Shown here in pieces: positions 40,931 through 50,600 of a stretch of DNA of 64,000 nt (the stretch's first letter is position 1; every line of letters begins with the position of its first letter). Both the position numbers and the translations under genes were made by a program. Below the pieces are notes generated by a model, which was not told the DNA's origin, made no database searches, and saw only the letters and a program-made list of their open reading frames with translations. The DNA comes from Ignavibacteriales bacterium (GTDB taxonomy: Bacteria > Bacteroidota > Ignavibacteria > UBA10030 > SZUA-254). The stretch covers positions 108,347-172,346 of the forward strand of contig JACRMQ010000001.1 in NCBI GenBank assembly GCA_016214905.1, read 5' to 3'.

Positions 40931-43108
40931 ATGGTCAAATACATAATCATATTAAACCTACTGCTGCTATCTGCCGCTACGGGACAAAATACAATTTGGA
41001 TCGATAGTGTTCAATCTCCACCAAGACAAACTGTTCAGTTTTCAGTAAAAGTTGAAAACTCACTACCATTTGTAGCTTTCCAATTTGATGTTGAACTGCC
41101 AAATGTCCTGACATATATTACAGGTTCTGCACAGCTTACATCAAGAGCGAATGGACATCAGCTTGCTGTCACTCTATTGGATCAAAGCACAATAAGAATC
41201 GTTTGTTATTCTTTAACTCTCAATCCTTTTTCGGGAAATACTGGAACTATACTGACATTTAATGCTGCCACAAGCGCTAAGCCGGGGACTTTCAATCTAT
41301 CATTTATCGATCCAATTCTCGGCGATTCATCAGAAAATAATATTCTGACCAACTCACGATCAGGACAGTATCTACTCCTGGCTCCTGATATTAAATTGGA
41401 TGTTGATTCGCTTGACTTTGGAAGCATTCCGTTATTGCAATCATCAGTCCGCACAATCACAATTACAAATCAGGGTAACCAACCACTCTCTATGACGGAC
41501 CTAAATTCCACTCATCCCGAAATTTATTTTGAAGACACTAGCCAAATAGTAATACCAGCAAGTGGTTTTATCAATCGGGTAGCGCGTTTCCAACCGTTGG
41601 TTAAGGGAAATAAGTCGGGGACACTAAGAATTACCAGCGATGATCCGGATGATACCTTAAAAATTGTTCATACATCTGCTCACGCGTACGCTGTGAATGA
41701 AGTTAGGATCGGTTCTACATTTGGCAGGTCAGGATATGAAACAATCCTCAAAGTTCGCATAAATAACATGGAACCGTTCACGGCTTTCGAGTTTACGCTC
41801 GCACTTCCATCGGTGGTGAAGTTTATTCCCGGCTCGCCTCAACTTACTACAAGAAAAGTCGACCATCTGATCTCCGCTGATACGATCACAGGTAACAGAT
41901 TAAGAATCATTGCTTTCTCTCCGACCAATAGTATTTTTTCAGACATTGATGGCGACATTGCTGAGTTAACGTTTCAAGTCGAAGGAGCCGGAGGTATCTA
42001 TCCAATTCCAATAAGCAATGCATTGATCGGAGATTCTACAGTTTCAAATATTCTTTCAGCATCATATGGAGGAACAGTCGAGATTGCTTCACCAAAAATT
42101 CACTTCGATAGCAGTATAATTAATTTTGGGAATGTATCAATATTTGATACTGCTCTCGCTTCAATACAAATTTCCAATATCGGCAGCGATAGTTTAAAAA
42201 TAAATTCTATTACGGGCGGAGATTCTACTTTTTGGATAGAATCTATATTTCCACTTTATTTGCCTCCTTCTTCCTCGACTCAACTTCTTTTTCTATTTCA
42301 TAATAAGGAAAAAGGGATTTATTCTAAGAGATTTACATTACTCCATAATGATGTTACAACAAATCCATCGTACATCGATCTTGCAGCAACGGTTTTTATT
42401 CCGAATCGCTTGCATGTTATATCTGCATCAGGAGAACAAAACACAGTAATACCGATTTCATTTGGAATTGCTAACGATGAAGAGTTCGTTGGATTTCAAT
42501 TCGATGTGGCTCTACCGCCATCGATAATATTTCAAACTGGAACAGTACAATTAAGTTTGAGAGCGCAGGATCACTCTGTCTCCGCAAGCATTCTTTCGAA
42601 TGGCGATATAAGAATTCTAGCTTTCTCACTGACGCAAGCTGCATTTCTCGACGATTCTGGAGAAGTAGTAAGATTTAATGTTAATCTCCCAACAGATACC
42701 GGCATTTACCCAGTAGAACTCAAAAATATCATTATCGGAAATACGGCAAATCAAAATATCGCATCGGGTTTTGACAACGGAACTCTCGAAGTTAAAATCA
42801 ATACTTCTGTTGATGAAATGACCGATTTGCCATCAAACTTTGCTCTAACCCAAAACTATCCCAATCCCTTTAATCCGTCAACAATTATCAATTATCAATT
42901 ACCAATTGACAATTGGGTGACATTGAAGATATATAATGTTTTGGGTGTGGAGATTGCAACATTGGTGAATGAAGATAAGAAGATGGGAAGATATGAAGCT
43001 GTGTTCGATGGATCGTCCGCCTCCGGCGGATTAACAAGCGGTGTGTATTACTACCGTCTCATTGCAGGTGATTATGTATCGACAAAGAAATTCGTACTTC
43101 TTAAATGA
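40931..43108 (+). CDS. T9SS-exported protein with three cohesin-like domains (scaffold candidate)
   Basis: I chose the ATG at 40931 (725 aa), because the GGAG at 40916 lies at good spacing and overlaps the alternative GTG at 40919. After the signal peptide (YIIILNLLLLSAATGQ) three repeats of about 120 aa share the pattern PPRQTVQFSVKVEN, FQFDVELPNVLTYITGS, RIVCYSLT and IGDS..NIL. They are separated by two ASH-like segments (LDVDSLDFGSIPLLQSSVRT; NFGNVSIFDTALASIQISN). The repeats look like cohesin-type beta sandwiches; the match is by pattern only. The end is a T9SS sorting domain. With the neighbouring dockerin proteins this could be a structural scaffold. Confidence 0.65.
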   Translation: MVKYIIILNLLLLSAATGQNTIWIDSVQSPPRQTVQFSVKVENSLPFVAFQFDVELPNVLTYITGSAQLTSRANGHQLAVTLLDQSTIRIVCYSLTLNPFSGNTGTILTFNAATSAKPGTFNLSFIDPILGDSSENNILTNSRSGQYLLLAPDIKLDVDSLDFGSIPLLQSSVRTITITNQGNQPLSMTDLNSTHPEIYFEDTSQIVIPASGFINRVARFQPLVKGNKSGTLRITSDDPDDTLKIVHTSAHAYAVNEVRIGSTFGRSGYETILKVRINNMEPFTAFEFTLALPSVVKFIPGSPQLTTRKVDHLISADTITGNRLRIIAFSPTNSIFSDIDGDIAELTFQVEGAGGIYPIPISNALIGDSTVSNILSASYGGTVEIASPKIHFDSSIINFGNVSIFDTALASIQISNIGSDSLKINSITGGDSTFWIESIFPLYLPPSSSTQLLFLFHNKEKGIYSKRFTLLHNDVTTNPSYIDLAATVFIPNRLHVISASGEQNTVIPISFGIANDEEFVGFQFDVALPPSIIFQTGTVQLSLRAQDHSVSASILSNGDIRILAFSLTQAAFLDDSGEVVRFNVNLPTDTGIYPVELKNIIIGNTANQNIASGFDNGTLEVKINTSVDEMTDLPSNFALTQNYPNPFNPSTIINYQLPIDNWVTLKIYNVLGVEIATLVNEDKKMGRYEAVFDGSSASGGLTSGVYYYRLIAGDYVSTKKFVLLK

Positions 43109-43170
43109 CTTAAATAATCCATCATTAAATTATCAAACAATTCTAAATCCAAAATGTTAACGGAGAATTT

Positions 43171-45306
43171 ATGCAACCACACAATCTCTTTTTTACCATG
43201 TCGCTCTTAGCCCTCTGCTCTTGGCTAAGCTTCTCTCAAATCCCTCGCACTCTATCCTATCAAGGCGTGTTGACGGATAGTTTGGGAAATCCGAAACCTG
43301 ATGGAAGTTACAGTCTGACCTTCCGACTGTATGAGGCAGAATCAAGTGGAAGTGTATTGTGGACAGAAGTAAAAACGTTAGACGTAGAGCGAGGATTATT
43401 TGCAACAATGCTTGGCGATCAAGTTATTTTTAATCCAACCATAAAATTCGATAAGCCATACTGGCTGAGCATCCAGATTGCGAGTCAGCCGGAACTCTCA
43501 CCTCGGATTCCACTCACGGCAGTTGGTTACAGTTTATATTCTTTAAAATCGGACACAGCAAAATTTGCAATCTCCTCCCCGCAACAACCGTTTGTTGACA
43601 GTGCACGAATTGCAGGGACTATTCCTCACAATTCAATCACAAGTCAAAAAATTCTTGATGGCACAATCCAACGTGTTGATGTTGTACCCACATTTACAGC
43701 GCCGTATGCAGATACAGCGTCGTATGCAAGAGGAACACCGGCACAAGGATATGTTGACAGCGCACGAATTGCAGGTACGGCAGTGAGTGCCGCTACTCTT
43801 CTGCCTGGCGCGAATGTATCAGGAACTATCTACAATAGCCCGATCGTACAGATTACGAACAATGATTCTTCCTCAGGAGGTGGATATGCACTCAGCGCGA
43901 AAAATTATAGCCATTCCACATGGCGACCGGCAATTTATGGAGAGAATAAAGGTTTAAGCGCAGGAGTGTACGGACGTGCTGACAATTGGAACGCGGTAGT
44001 CGGATGGAACCAAAGTGATAATTGGGCGGGTGTGTGGGGAAGAAATATCGGTGGCGGAATCGGGATCCTCGGAGAAAGTGATAATGGAATCGGGATTCGT
44101 GGTTTAGGAATGACAGGAGTTCTTGGTGAAACTCAAGGTGGTTCGACATCACCAAAGTATGGATTTTTTGGCACTGGCCAAAATACTTCTAGTGGAAGTA
44201 CGTATGGTGGTTATTTCAAGGCTGCACCTGAAGGATCGGGTAAACATTATGGTGTTTACGGTTATGCCGAAAATAGCACATGGACTGGTAACAATTTTAC
44301 GTATGGTGGATACTTTGAAACACGACCATTAGCAGATGGATATCATTACGGATCTTATGGTACGGCTACGACATCGATAGCATATTATGTGTGTGGCGTT
44401 TCGGGATATGCGTCAAATGCTTCCCATGGTTTCGCGTACGGTGGTTCTTTCGGCACAAGTGATTCAGGCAATGGAGTCCACATCGCTCTCCAAGGTTGGG
44501 CAAATAGTTCTTCACCATCTGGTAATCACACCACAGGTATATATGCCAGTGCAGAAAATAGTTCGAATGGTGAAGTCTATGGTGGCAGGTTCCAAGCAAT
44601 TGCTTGGAGTGGAACCGGGAAAAATACAGGTGTTGATATCCTTACTACCGGTGGGTCCGATTCTTCAACTTATGGATTATATAGTAATACTTTTAATTCT
44701 TCTACCGGAAAAGTCTATAGTGGATATTTCAACGCTGAGGATTATGGAACCGGTACAAAATATGGTGTATATGCGCGGGCTCCGATCTCCGGTTGGGCTG
44801 GTTATTTTCAGGGTGATCTTGGTGTGAGTAATAATTTATATGTTTATGGTGGAACCAAGAGTGCAGCAGTGCAAACCGACGATGGTTCTTTTCATGCTCT
44901 CTACTGCCAGGAATCTCCTGAAAATTGGTTTGAAGATTTCGGTGAGGGTCACTTAATCAATGGAAAAATAACAATCAAGATCGATCCTCTTTATGCACAA
45001 ACGGTAAATACATCGACAACGTATCATGTATTTCTCACCCCTCACAATGAACCAATCGTATTAGCGGTTGCAAATCGAAGAGCGGCCTCATTCGATGTTG
45101 TTGGTCCGGTCGGTAGCAATAATTCATTTTCTTATCGGATAGTTATCAAGCGAAAAGGATTTGAAAATCAACGGCTTACTCAAGTGAAAGGATTGACTCC
45201 CGCTGAACTGGAAGCTGAACATGAACGACAACGTGTTACATCGTCTCAGCATCTGCAGCAGTTGGAGGAAGAGAGGGAGATGAGACCATTAGAAAATAAT
45301 CGATAA
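43171..45306 (+). CDS. Secreted Gly/Tyr-rich repetitive fibre-like protein
   Basis: The signal peptide is followed by a domain often found at the start of FCB surface proteins (TLSYQGVLTDSLGNPKPDGS, LTFRLYEAESSG). Then come about 350 residues of short repeats rich in Gly, Tyr and Ser (YGGYFKAAPEGSGKHYGVYG; YGGYFETRPLADGYHYGSYG), resembling tail-fibre or adhesin shafts. A C-terminal domain has FEDFGEGHLINGKITIKIDP, NEPIVLAVANR and SFSYRIVIKRKG, seen in trimeric fibre proteins. The last 30 residues are an acidic/basic coiled coil. Unlike its neighbours it has no T9SS sorting domain, so its export route is unclear. Confidence 0.6.
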   Translation: MQPHNLFFTMSLLALCSWLSFSQIPRTLSYQGVLTDSLGNPKPDGSYSLTFRLYEAESSGSVLWTEVKTLDVERGLFATMLGDQVIFNPTIKFDKPYWLSIQIASQPELSPRIPLTAVGYSLYSLKSDTAKFAISSPQQPFVDSARIAGTIPHNSITSQKILDGTIQRVDVVPTFTAPYADTASYARGTPAQGYVDSARIAGTAVSAATLLPGANVSGTIYNSPIVQITNNDSSSGGGYALSAKNYSHSTWRPAIYGENKGLSAGVYGRADNWNAVVGWNQSDNWAGVWGRNIGGGIGILGESDNGIGIRGLGMTGVLGETQGGSTSPKYGFFGTGQNTSSGSTYGGYFKAAPEGSGKHYGVYGYAENSTWTGNNFTYGGYFETRPLADGYHYGSYGTATTSIAYYVCGVSGYASNASHGFAYGGSFGTSDSGNGVHIALQGWANSSSPSGNHTTGIYASAENSSNGEVYGGRFQAIAWSGTGKNTGVDILTTGGSDSSTYGLYSNTFNSSTGKVYSGYFNAEDYGTGTKYGVYARAPISGWAGYFQGDLGVSNNLYVYGGTKSAAVQTDDGSFHALYCQESPENWFEDFGEGHLINGKITIKIDPLYAQTVNTSTTYHVFLTPHNEPIVLAVANRRAASFDVVGPVGSNNSFSYRIVIKRKGFENQRLTQVKGLTPAELEAEHERQRVTSSQHLQQLEEEREMRPLENNR

Positions 45307-45365
45307 CAGAAGCAATGAGGAATAATGATGATTCTAGAATTCATGTAAATGAAAAGAAGTTTCAT

Positions 45366-45902
45366 ATGAATAAGAAAATCTTTACTCAATTTATTATAGT
45401 CTCATACACTATCTTGGCCATCCATGTTGCCTTTTCTCAAAACACAAATGTCATTTGGTATTCTTTCAACATGCGATATGCTGAACTAAAATCCGGGAAC
45501 ACCATGGTCAAATCAGTTGTCGGGCAAAACTTTGTCGGCACAACTCAGCAATCAAACACACAAATTATAAGCGGCTTTCTCGCCGATACATTATTCAGAA
45601 ACACAGTTCTTGATGGAAAGAATCAAGAACAACTGCCTGCCTCTTACTCGCTCTGGCAAAACTATCCGAATCCCTTCAACCCAACAACTACAATACACTT
45701 CGAGCTTCCGAAAGAATCGCATGTAAATCTGAAAGTGTATAACATGCTTGGACAGGAAGTGCTTATGGTTTTAGATGAACAGAAGGATGCTAGAAGATAT
45801 GATTTGAGAATCGATGGAACGCTATTAGCAAGCGGTGTATTTTTCTACCGTCTCGTGGCGGGTGATTATGTTTCTACAAAGAAGCTTCTACTTCTTAAAT
45901 AG
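45366..45902 (+). CDS. Small T9SS-exported protein
   Basis: The ATG at 45366 starts a good signal peptide (MNKKIFTQFIIVSYTILAIH); an upstream ATG at 45315 would put 17 hydrophilic residues in front, so I prefer the shorter 178-aa form. A short middle region (SFNMRYAELKSGNTMVKSVV) is followed by the T9SS sorting domain (LWQNYPNPFNPTTTIHFELP to LLLLK). No other domain is recognisable. Such small proteins with a repeated SGN/SVVGQ motif often occur next to fibre-like proteins in this lineage, which fits the preceding gene. Confidence 0.65.
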   Translation: MNKKIFTQFIIVSYTILAIHVAFSQNTNVIWYSFNMRYAELKSGNTMVKSVVGQNFVGTTQQSNTQIISGFLADTLFRNTVLDGKNQEQLPASYSLWQNYPNPFNPTTTIHFELPKESHVNLKVYNMLGQEVLMVLDEQKDARRYDLRIDGTLLASGVFFYRLVAGDYVSTKKLLLLK

Positions 45903-45932
45903 TTTTTCAGAACAATTTCGGAATAAGGACTT

Positions 45933-47222
45933 ATGCGAAAGATAATTTTTACACTTGTGCTAATCATTCTCAATGCGCAGAGTGGAATGACGCAGTTGGT
46001 ACCATTTGGTCTTGACGGGATGACCGTCACCGATCTGCGATTTTATGGGAGCACACTTTACGCATCCACGGATAGGAATGGTGTATTCAAATGCTCGTTA
46101 CCCGATACGATATGGATACCGATTGGATTAGAGGGAAAAAATATCCGTACCGTTTATCCTCACCAAGTGGGACCGATTGGATTTGCAGTTACGGTTGGTG
46201 TAAAACCAAATCGCCCTGCGGGTGATTCAACGCTTGTCTATTGTTGGTTTAACGATACCTGGAATATCACCGATAGTGGAATGAACCACCCGGATACATG
46301 GGCGATCAAATCGATAGATGGCATCCCAACACCACAAGTTTGTGGAGAAACTTTTGCCGGTGGATCCGGATCAGTTTTCAGGAAGAAAACCGATTTCTGG
46401 GAGAAGGTTTTTGAAGGAGCGGTAATAAATGTCGTTCGTGTTTCACCCCAATACGAAATATGGATCGGTGGTGAAACAAATATATTCTGGCCCTTCCTCG
46501 CAAAATCTACTGACATCGGAGGTACCTGGACGCTGATGTATCCCAATCTCGCCGGTGATAATGCATGCAACTCTTTAGCATTTGATCCCTCAGATTCCAA
46601 TATTGTGTATGCAGGAATGGAAGGTGTTGTGATAAAATCTACTGATGGAGGAATCAATTGGGAACGCACAGGATTGACAGACACACCATTTTATGTAAGA
46701 GGTCTTGCAGTTGATCTATCGTATCCGAATCATATCTATGCAGGTGGTATTGCATCGCCAGATAGTATAGGCTTCTTCGAATCCACCGATGGAGGAATGA
46801 CATGGCAAGATATTCCTGCACCGCTTGGTACAAAAGGCATCTCAAGCATTGTCATCAATCCAATTGATCATCGCGATGTTTATATCTCAACATTTGGCAG
46901 CGGCGTGTTCAGGTATCGAAGTCCTATAGTTAATGTCGAAGAAAATCCGACAACACCAGCCAAGTTCTTTTTATCTCAGAATTATCCCAATCCATTCAAC
47001 CCGTTGACAATTATCAATTATCAATTACCAATTGAGAGCTGGGTCTCTCTGAAGGTATACAATCTCCTCGGACAAGAAGTAGCAACATTAGTGAATGAAG
47101 TTAAGAAGTGGGGAAGTTATGAAGTTGAGTTTAACGCTTCCACCCTTTCAAGCGGTGTTTATTATTACCGACTACAGGTTGGGAGCATCGCTGAGACTAA
47201 GATATTAATGGTGCTGAAATAA
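45933..47222 (+). CDS. T9SS-exported beta-propeller protein (sortilin/YCF48-like repeats)
   Basis: The 429-aa protein has a signal peptide, several blades with Asp-box motifs (STDIGGTWTLMYPNLAG, STDGGINWERTGL, STDGGMTWQDIPA) and a T9SS sorting domain (LSQNYPNPFNPLTIINYQLP). Asp-box propellers bind surfaces or glycans in many families; here I see no enzyme residues. A similar protein is carried in an integron-like cassette at 61870-63039. Confidence 0.75.
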   Translation: MRKIIFTLVLIILNAQSGMTQLVPFGLDGMTVTDLRFYGSTLYASTDRNGVFKCSLPDTIWIPIGLEGKNIRTVYPHQVGPIGFAVTVGVKPNRPAGDSTLVYCWFNDTWNITDSGMNHPDTWAIKSIDGIPTPQVCGETFAGGSGSVFRKKTDFWEKVFEGAVINVVRVSPQYEIWIGGETNIFWPFLAKSTDIGGTWTLMYPNLAGDNACNSLAFDPSDSNIVYAGMEGVVIKSTDGGINWERTGLTDTPFYVRGLAVDLSYPNHIYAGGIASPDSIGFFESTDGGMTWQDIPAPLGTKGISSIVINPIDHRDVYISTFGSGVFRYRSPIVNVEENPTTPAKFFLSQNYPNPFNPLTIINYQLPIESWVSLKVYNLLGQEVATLVNEVKKWGSYEVEFNASTLSSGVYYYRLQVGSIAETKILMVLK

Positions 47223-47371
47223 TATTTTTGTCAAAACCATTCACTGAATCAATAAAGGGAATGGTTAAAATATGAATAACAGTGCAATATCAGCATATAA
47301 TTCTTACTAAATGGAACCAATGGCAGATTAATCCTGTTGTATGATTCATTATTAGTAATTCTTTTTTTCCC

Positions 47372-47400
47372 TTGACAATTTGATAGATGTTCGTTATCTT
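47372..47400 (+). promoter_or_regulatory. Sigma-70-like promoter for the 47651 gene
   Basis: TTGACA (47372-47377), 17-nt spacer, TATCTT (47395-47400) lies in the 428-bp gap 47223-47650. It would leave a leader of about 240 nt before the ATG at 47651, in which I see no gene or named riboswitch. The AAGGAG ribosome-binding site is directly before the start. Confidence 0.45.
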
Positions 47401-47650
47401 AACGCTATCATAAATCAATAGTAACTCGTTCTTCTCATCATAAGTACCGATCATCGTGGTATATCATTTCAAAAAATATATCCACCAAGGAAATACATTG
47501 CACCAAGGTGCTTTGTGTATCCTCCGAATTCCATCTCAGCGTCTATTCCCCCAAAATATAATAGTAATCTAATTCTCTACTCATTTATGCAACTCAATGG
47601 ACATAGAATATCACTTTCATTAATTTATCAACAATTATAAGGAGCCCGCA

Positions 47651-50600
47651 ATGAAAAATGTTTTAACGATTCTTTTCGTTTTACTGTCAGTCTCATCGCT
47701 GTACAGTCAAACATTTGTATCCGGAACGATAACGGATACAATATGGACGCGCACCGCGAGTCCATACATCGTAACTTCTAATGCAACGATCCCCCAAAAC
47801 AAAACTCTTGCTATCGATTCCGGTGTTACGGTTCGATTTCAGAGTAATCAAGGATTGTATGTAAACGGAACATTAAACGCGAGACATGTTCTATTTACTT
47901 CCGGGAAAGATACTGTTGGTGGAACTCCGGCTAAGGGAGACTGGAATTATATTCAAGTCGGAAACAGCAGCAGCGGCATCGCGAAGTTTGATACTTGCAA
48001 AATAAGATATGGTGGAACAAGTTACTTCCCTTCTGCAAATCCCAACCTTTATGTTTATTGGGGATCGGCAACGATCAACGGTACAGATATTATGAGCAGT
48101 AAAAATTATGGATTATTATTGAACACTTCAGGTGCGGCAACAATAACCAATAGTAATATTGCTTCATGCGATTGGCCCATTGTTTACAACGGAGCAGGTT
48201 CTTTAATTTTCAACAACGGCAATATTCTTACCGGAAACACCCATAACGGAATTTCGTTGAGTTACTCCGGCAACTCGAATTCATTAGTTCTCGATACCGT
48301 AAATATTCCTTATGTTTTAGGATCTTACATGGTGTATGCGGGCGGTTCAATGCATATCGCTTCGGGAAATATGTTGAAGTTCACAAGCGGCGGACGCTTA
48401 GACGTGGTTGGTTCACTTAATGCCGTCGCTTCATCAGGAAATAATATCCAATTCAGCAGTTACCTCGACGACAACCTGGGTGGTGATACAAATGCGGATG
48501 GAACTGCCACCGCTCCGGCATCAAGGAATTGGGATGGTGTAGTTTTCGAGGACGCAAGTATAGACGGTAGTTGTTTAATGACCCGCTGCAAAATAACATT
48601 TGCCGGTTCAGGAAACATCGGCGGCATCACGATGTATAATGCAAGTCCGACGATTGATAGTTGCGACATGGCAAACAATTATTACGGCGCAATGATGCAA
48701 TATGTTTCCAATCCTAATTTTATAAATAACACAATCGGTTCGAGCGTAATGGTACCGATCGCGATGTCGTTTTCCGCAAATCCAAATTTTGTGAATAACA
48801 CATTCTCTTTCTCCGATAATGCTTATGATGCAATCGGATTGCTGGGTGGAACCCTTCCGGCGAACGCGGTTCTTCCAATCCGCTCAGTTACATCGATACC
48901 AAATGTTACCTATCTCCTTCTCGAAGCAGTAACTGTTCCGGTTGGCAACAGTCTTACAATCAATAAAGGAATTGTAATTAAGGGATACAGCAATTACCAT
49001 CGTATTATTGTTCAAGGGAAATTAACAGCGAATGCTACTCCCGACAGCATGATCGTAATTACATCTGCAAAAGACGATAATTTTGGTAATCCGGGAGATT
49101 CAAACAAAGACGGCACACAAACAACACCGACCAAAGGTGACTGGGGTGGAATTGTTTTTGAACAAGGAAGTGACACAACTTCCATTTTAAATTATTGTAG
49201 ATTCCAATACGCAAGTCTTCCAGGTTCATATTACAATACCCGATATATTAGCGGTGGGACAGTAACAACTGTCGGCACACATCCAACGATATCGAATTGT
49301 GTTTTAAAAGATACATATTACGGTATTTATGCTTTTCAATCTTCAAGACCCAAAATCATCAACGATACAATTATCAACACCACATATACCCCGATCGCGC
49401 TTTCGGTTTCTGCCGATCCTGTATTCAGCGGAGTTCATTTCATCAACACCACATGGACTGCCTTAGGAATAGTGGGTGAAAATTTGGGATTCGATGGAAC
49501 TATCCGGAAACGTAACGTCGCGGGATATGATAACATCACGTACGTTTTGCTTGAAGACCTCACGGTTAATTCGGGCACAAATATGACAATTGATCCGGGT
49601 GTTATCATCAAAGTAAACGGATCGGGAATTTACGTCAATGGTGGATTCAGAGCCAAAGGAACAACCGCAGGCGGACAAATTGTTTTTACATCTCTTAAAG
49701 ATGATAATTTCGGAAATCCCGGCGATACAAACGGCGACGGTGCCGGTACTTCCCCGACTTGGGGTAATTGGCAAACAATTCAGTTTCTCGCAACGAGTGA
49801 TGATGGATTCTGCCTCATTGATAGTTGTTTGATAAAATATGGAGGATCCCAATATGCCGGAGTGACTTTTACAAATGCCGGCGGAACATTATCGCACACC
49901 ATACTAAGCGATATTTATAATTATGGTATCCAGTGCGACGGCGGTGCAACACCAACCATCGATGGTGTTGATATCATCAATTGCCGTTTGGATCCAATCG
50001 CGATGTCGTTAACATCTGATCCAACATTTTTAAATATTACTTTTGCTGCTAATGGCAGCAAAGGTATTAGAATTCTGGAAGGCACTCTTTCATCAAATGC
50101 AACTCTTAACACTCGCGATGTTGCAGGAATAAATAACATTGCGTACATAGTCGGCAATTTGACCATAGCTCCGAACGCGGTTCTCACCATCGCACCCGAG
50201 GTAGTAATCAAGTTTGTAAACAACGGCTACAGCGGCATTGCAGTTCAGGGTGCGCTAATTGCCGACGGTACTGCAGTACAGAAAATTATTTTTACATCAT
50301 TACCCGACGACGCGGATGGAGGAGACACGAACAATGATGGAAACGCCACTCAACCTGCCCGCGGAAATTGGAATGTAATAGATTTTGTGAGCTCATCTGC
50401 CGATTCACTGAATTCATTTAAAAATTGTGAATTTAGATATGGCGGCAACGGAGTGTATGCGTATAACTATACTTATGGAGTGATCAGAGTAACAAACTCC
50501 AAAGTTGTTGTAGATAGCTCTGTTATTCAGCAGTCGAATACAACTGCAATTGGTGTCTTTGGTAGTGCGAACCCCACATTTTCTAACCTTCAAATAAATA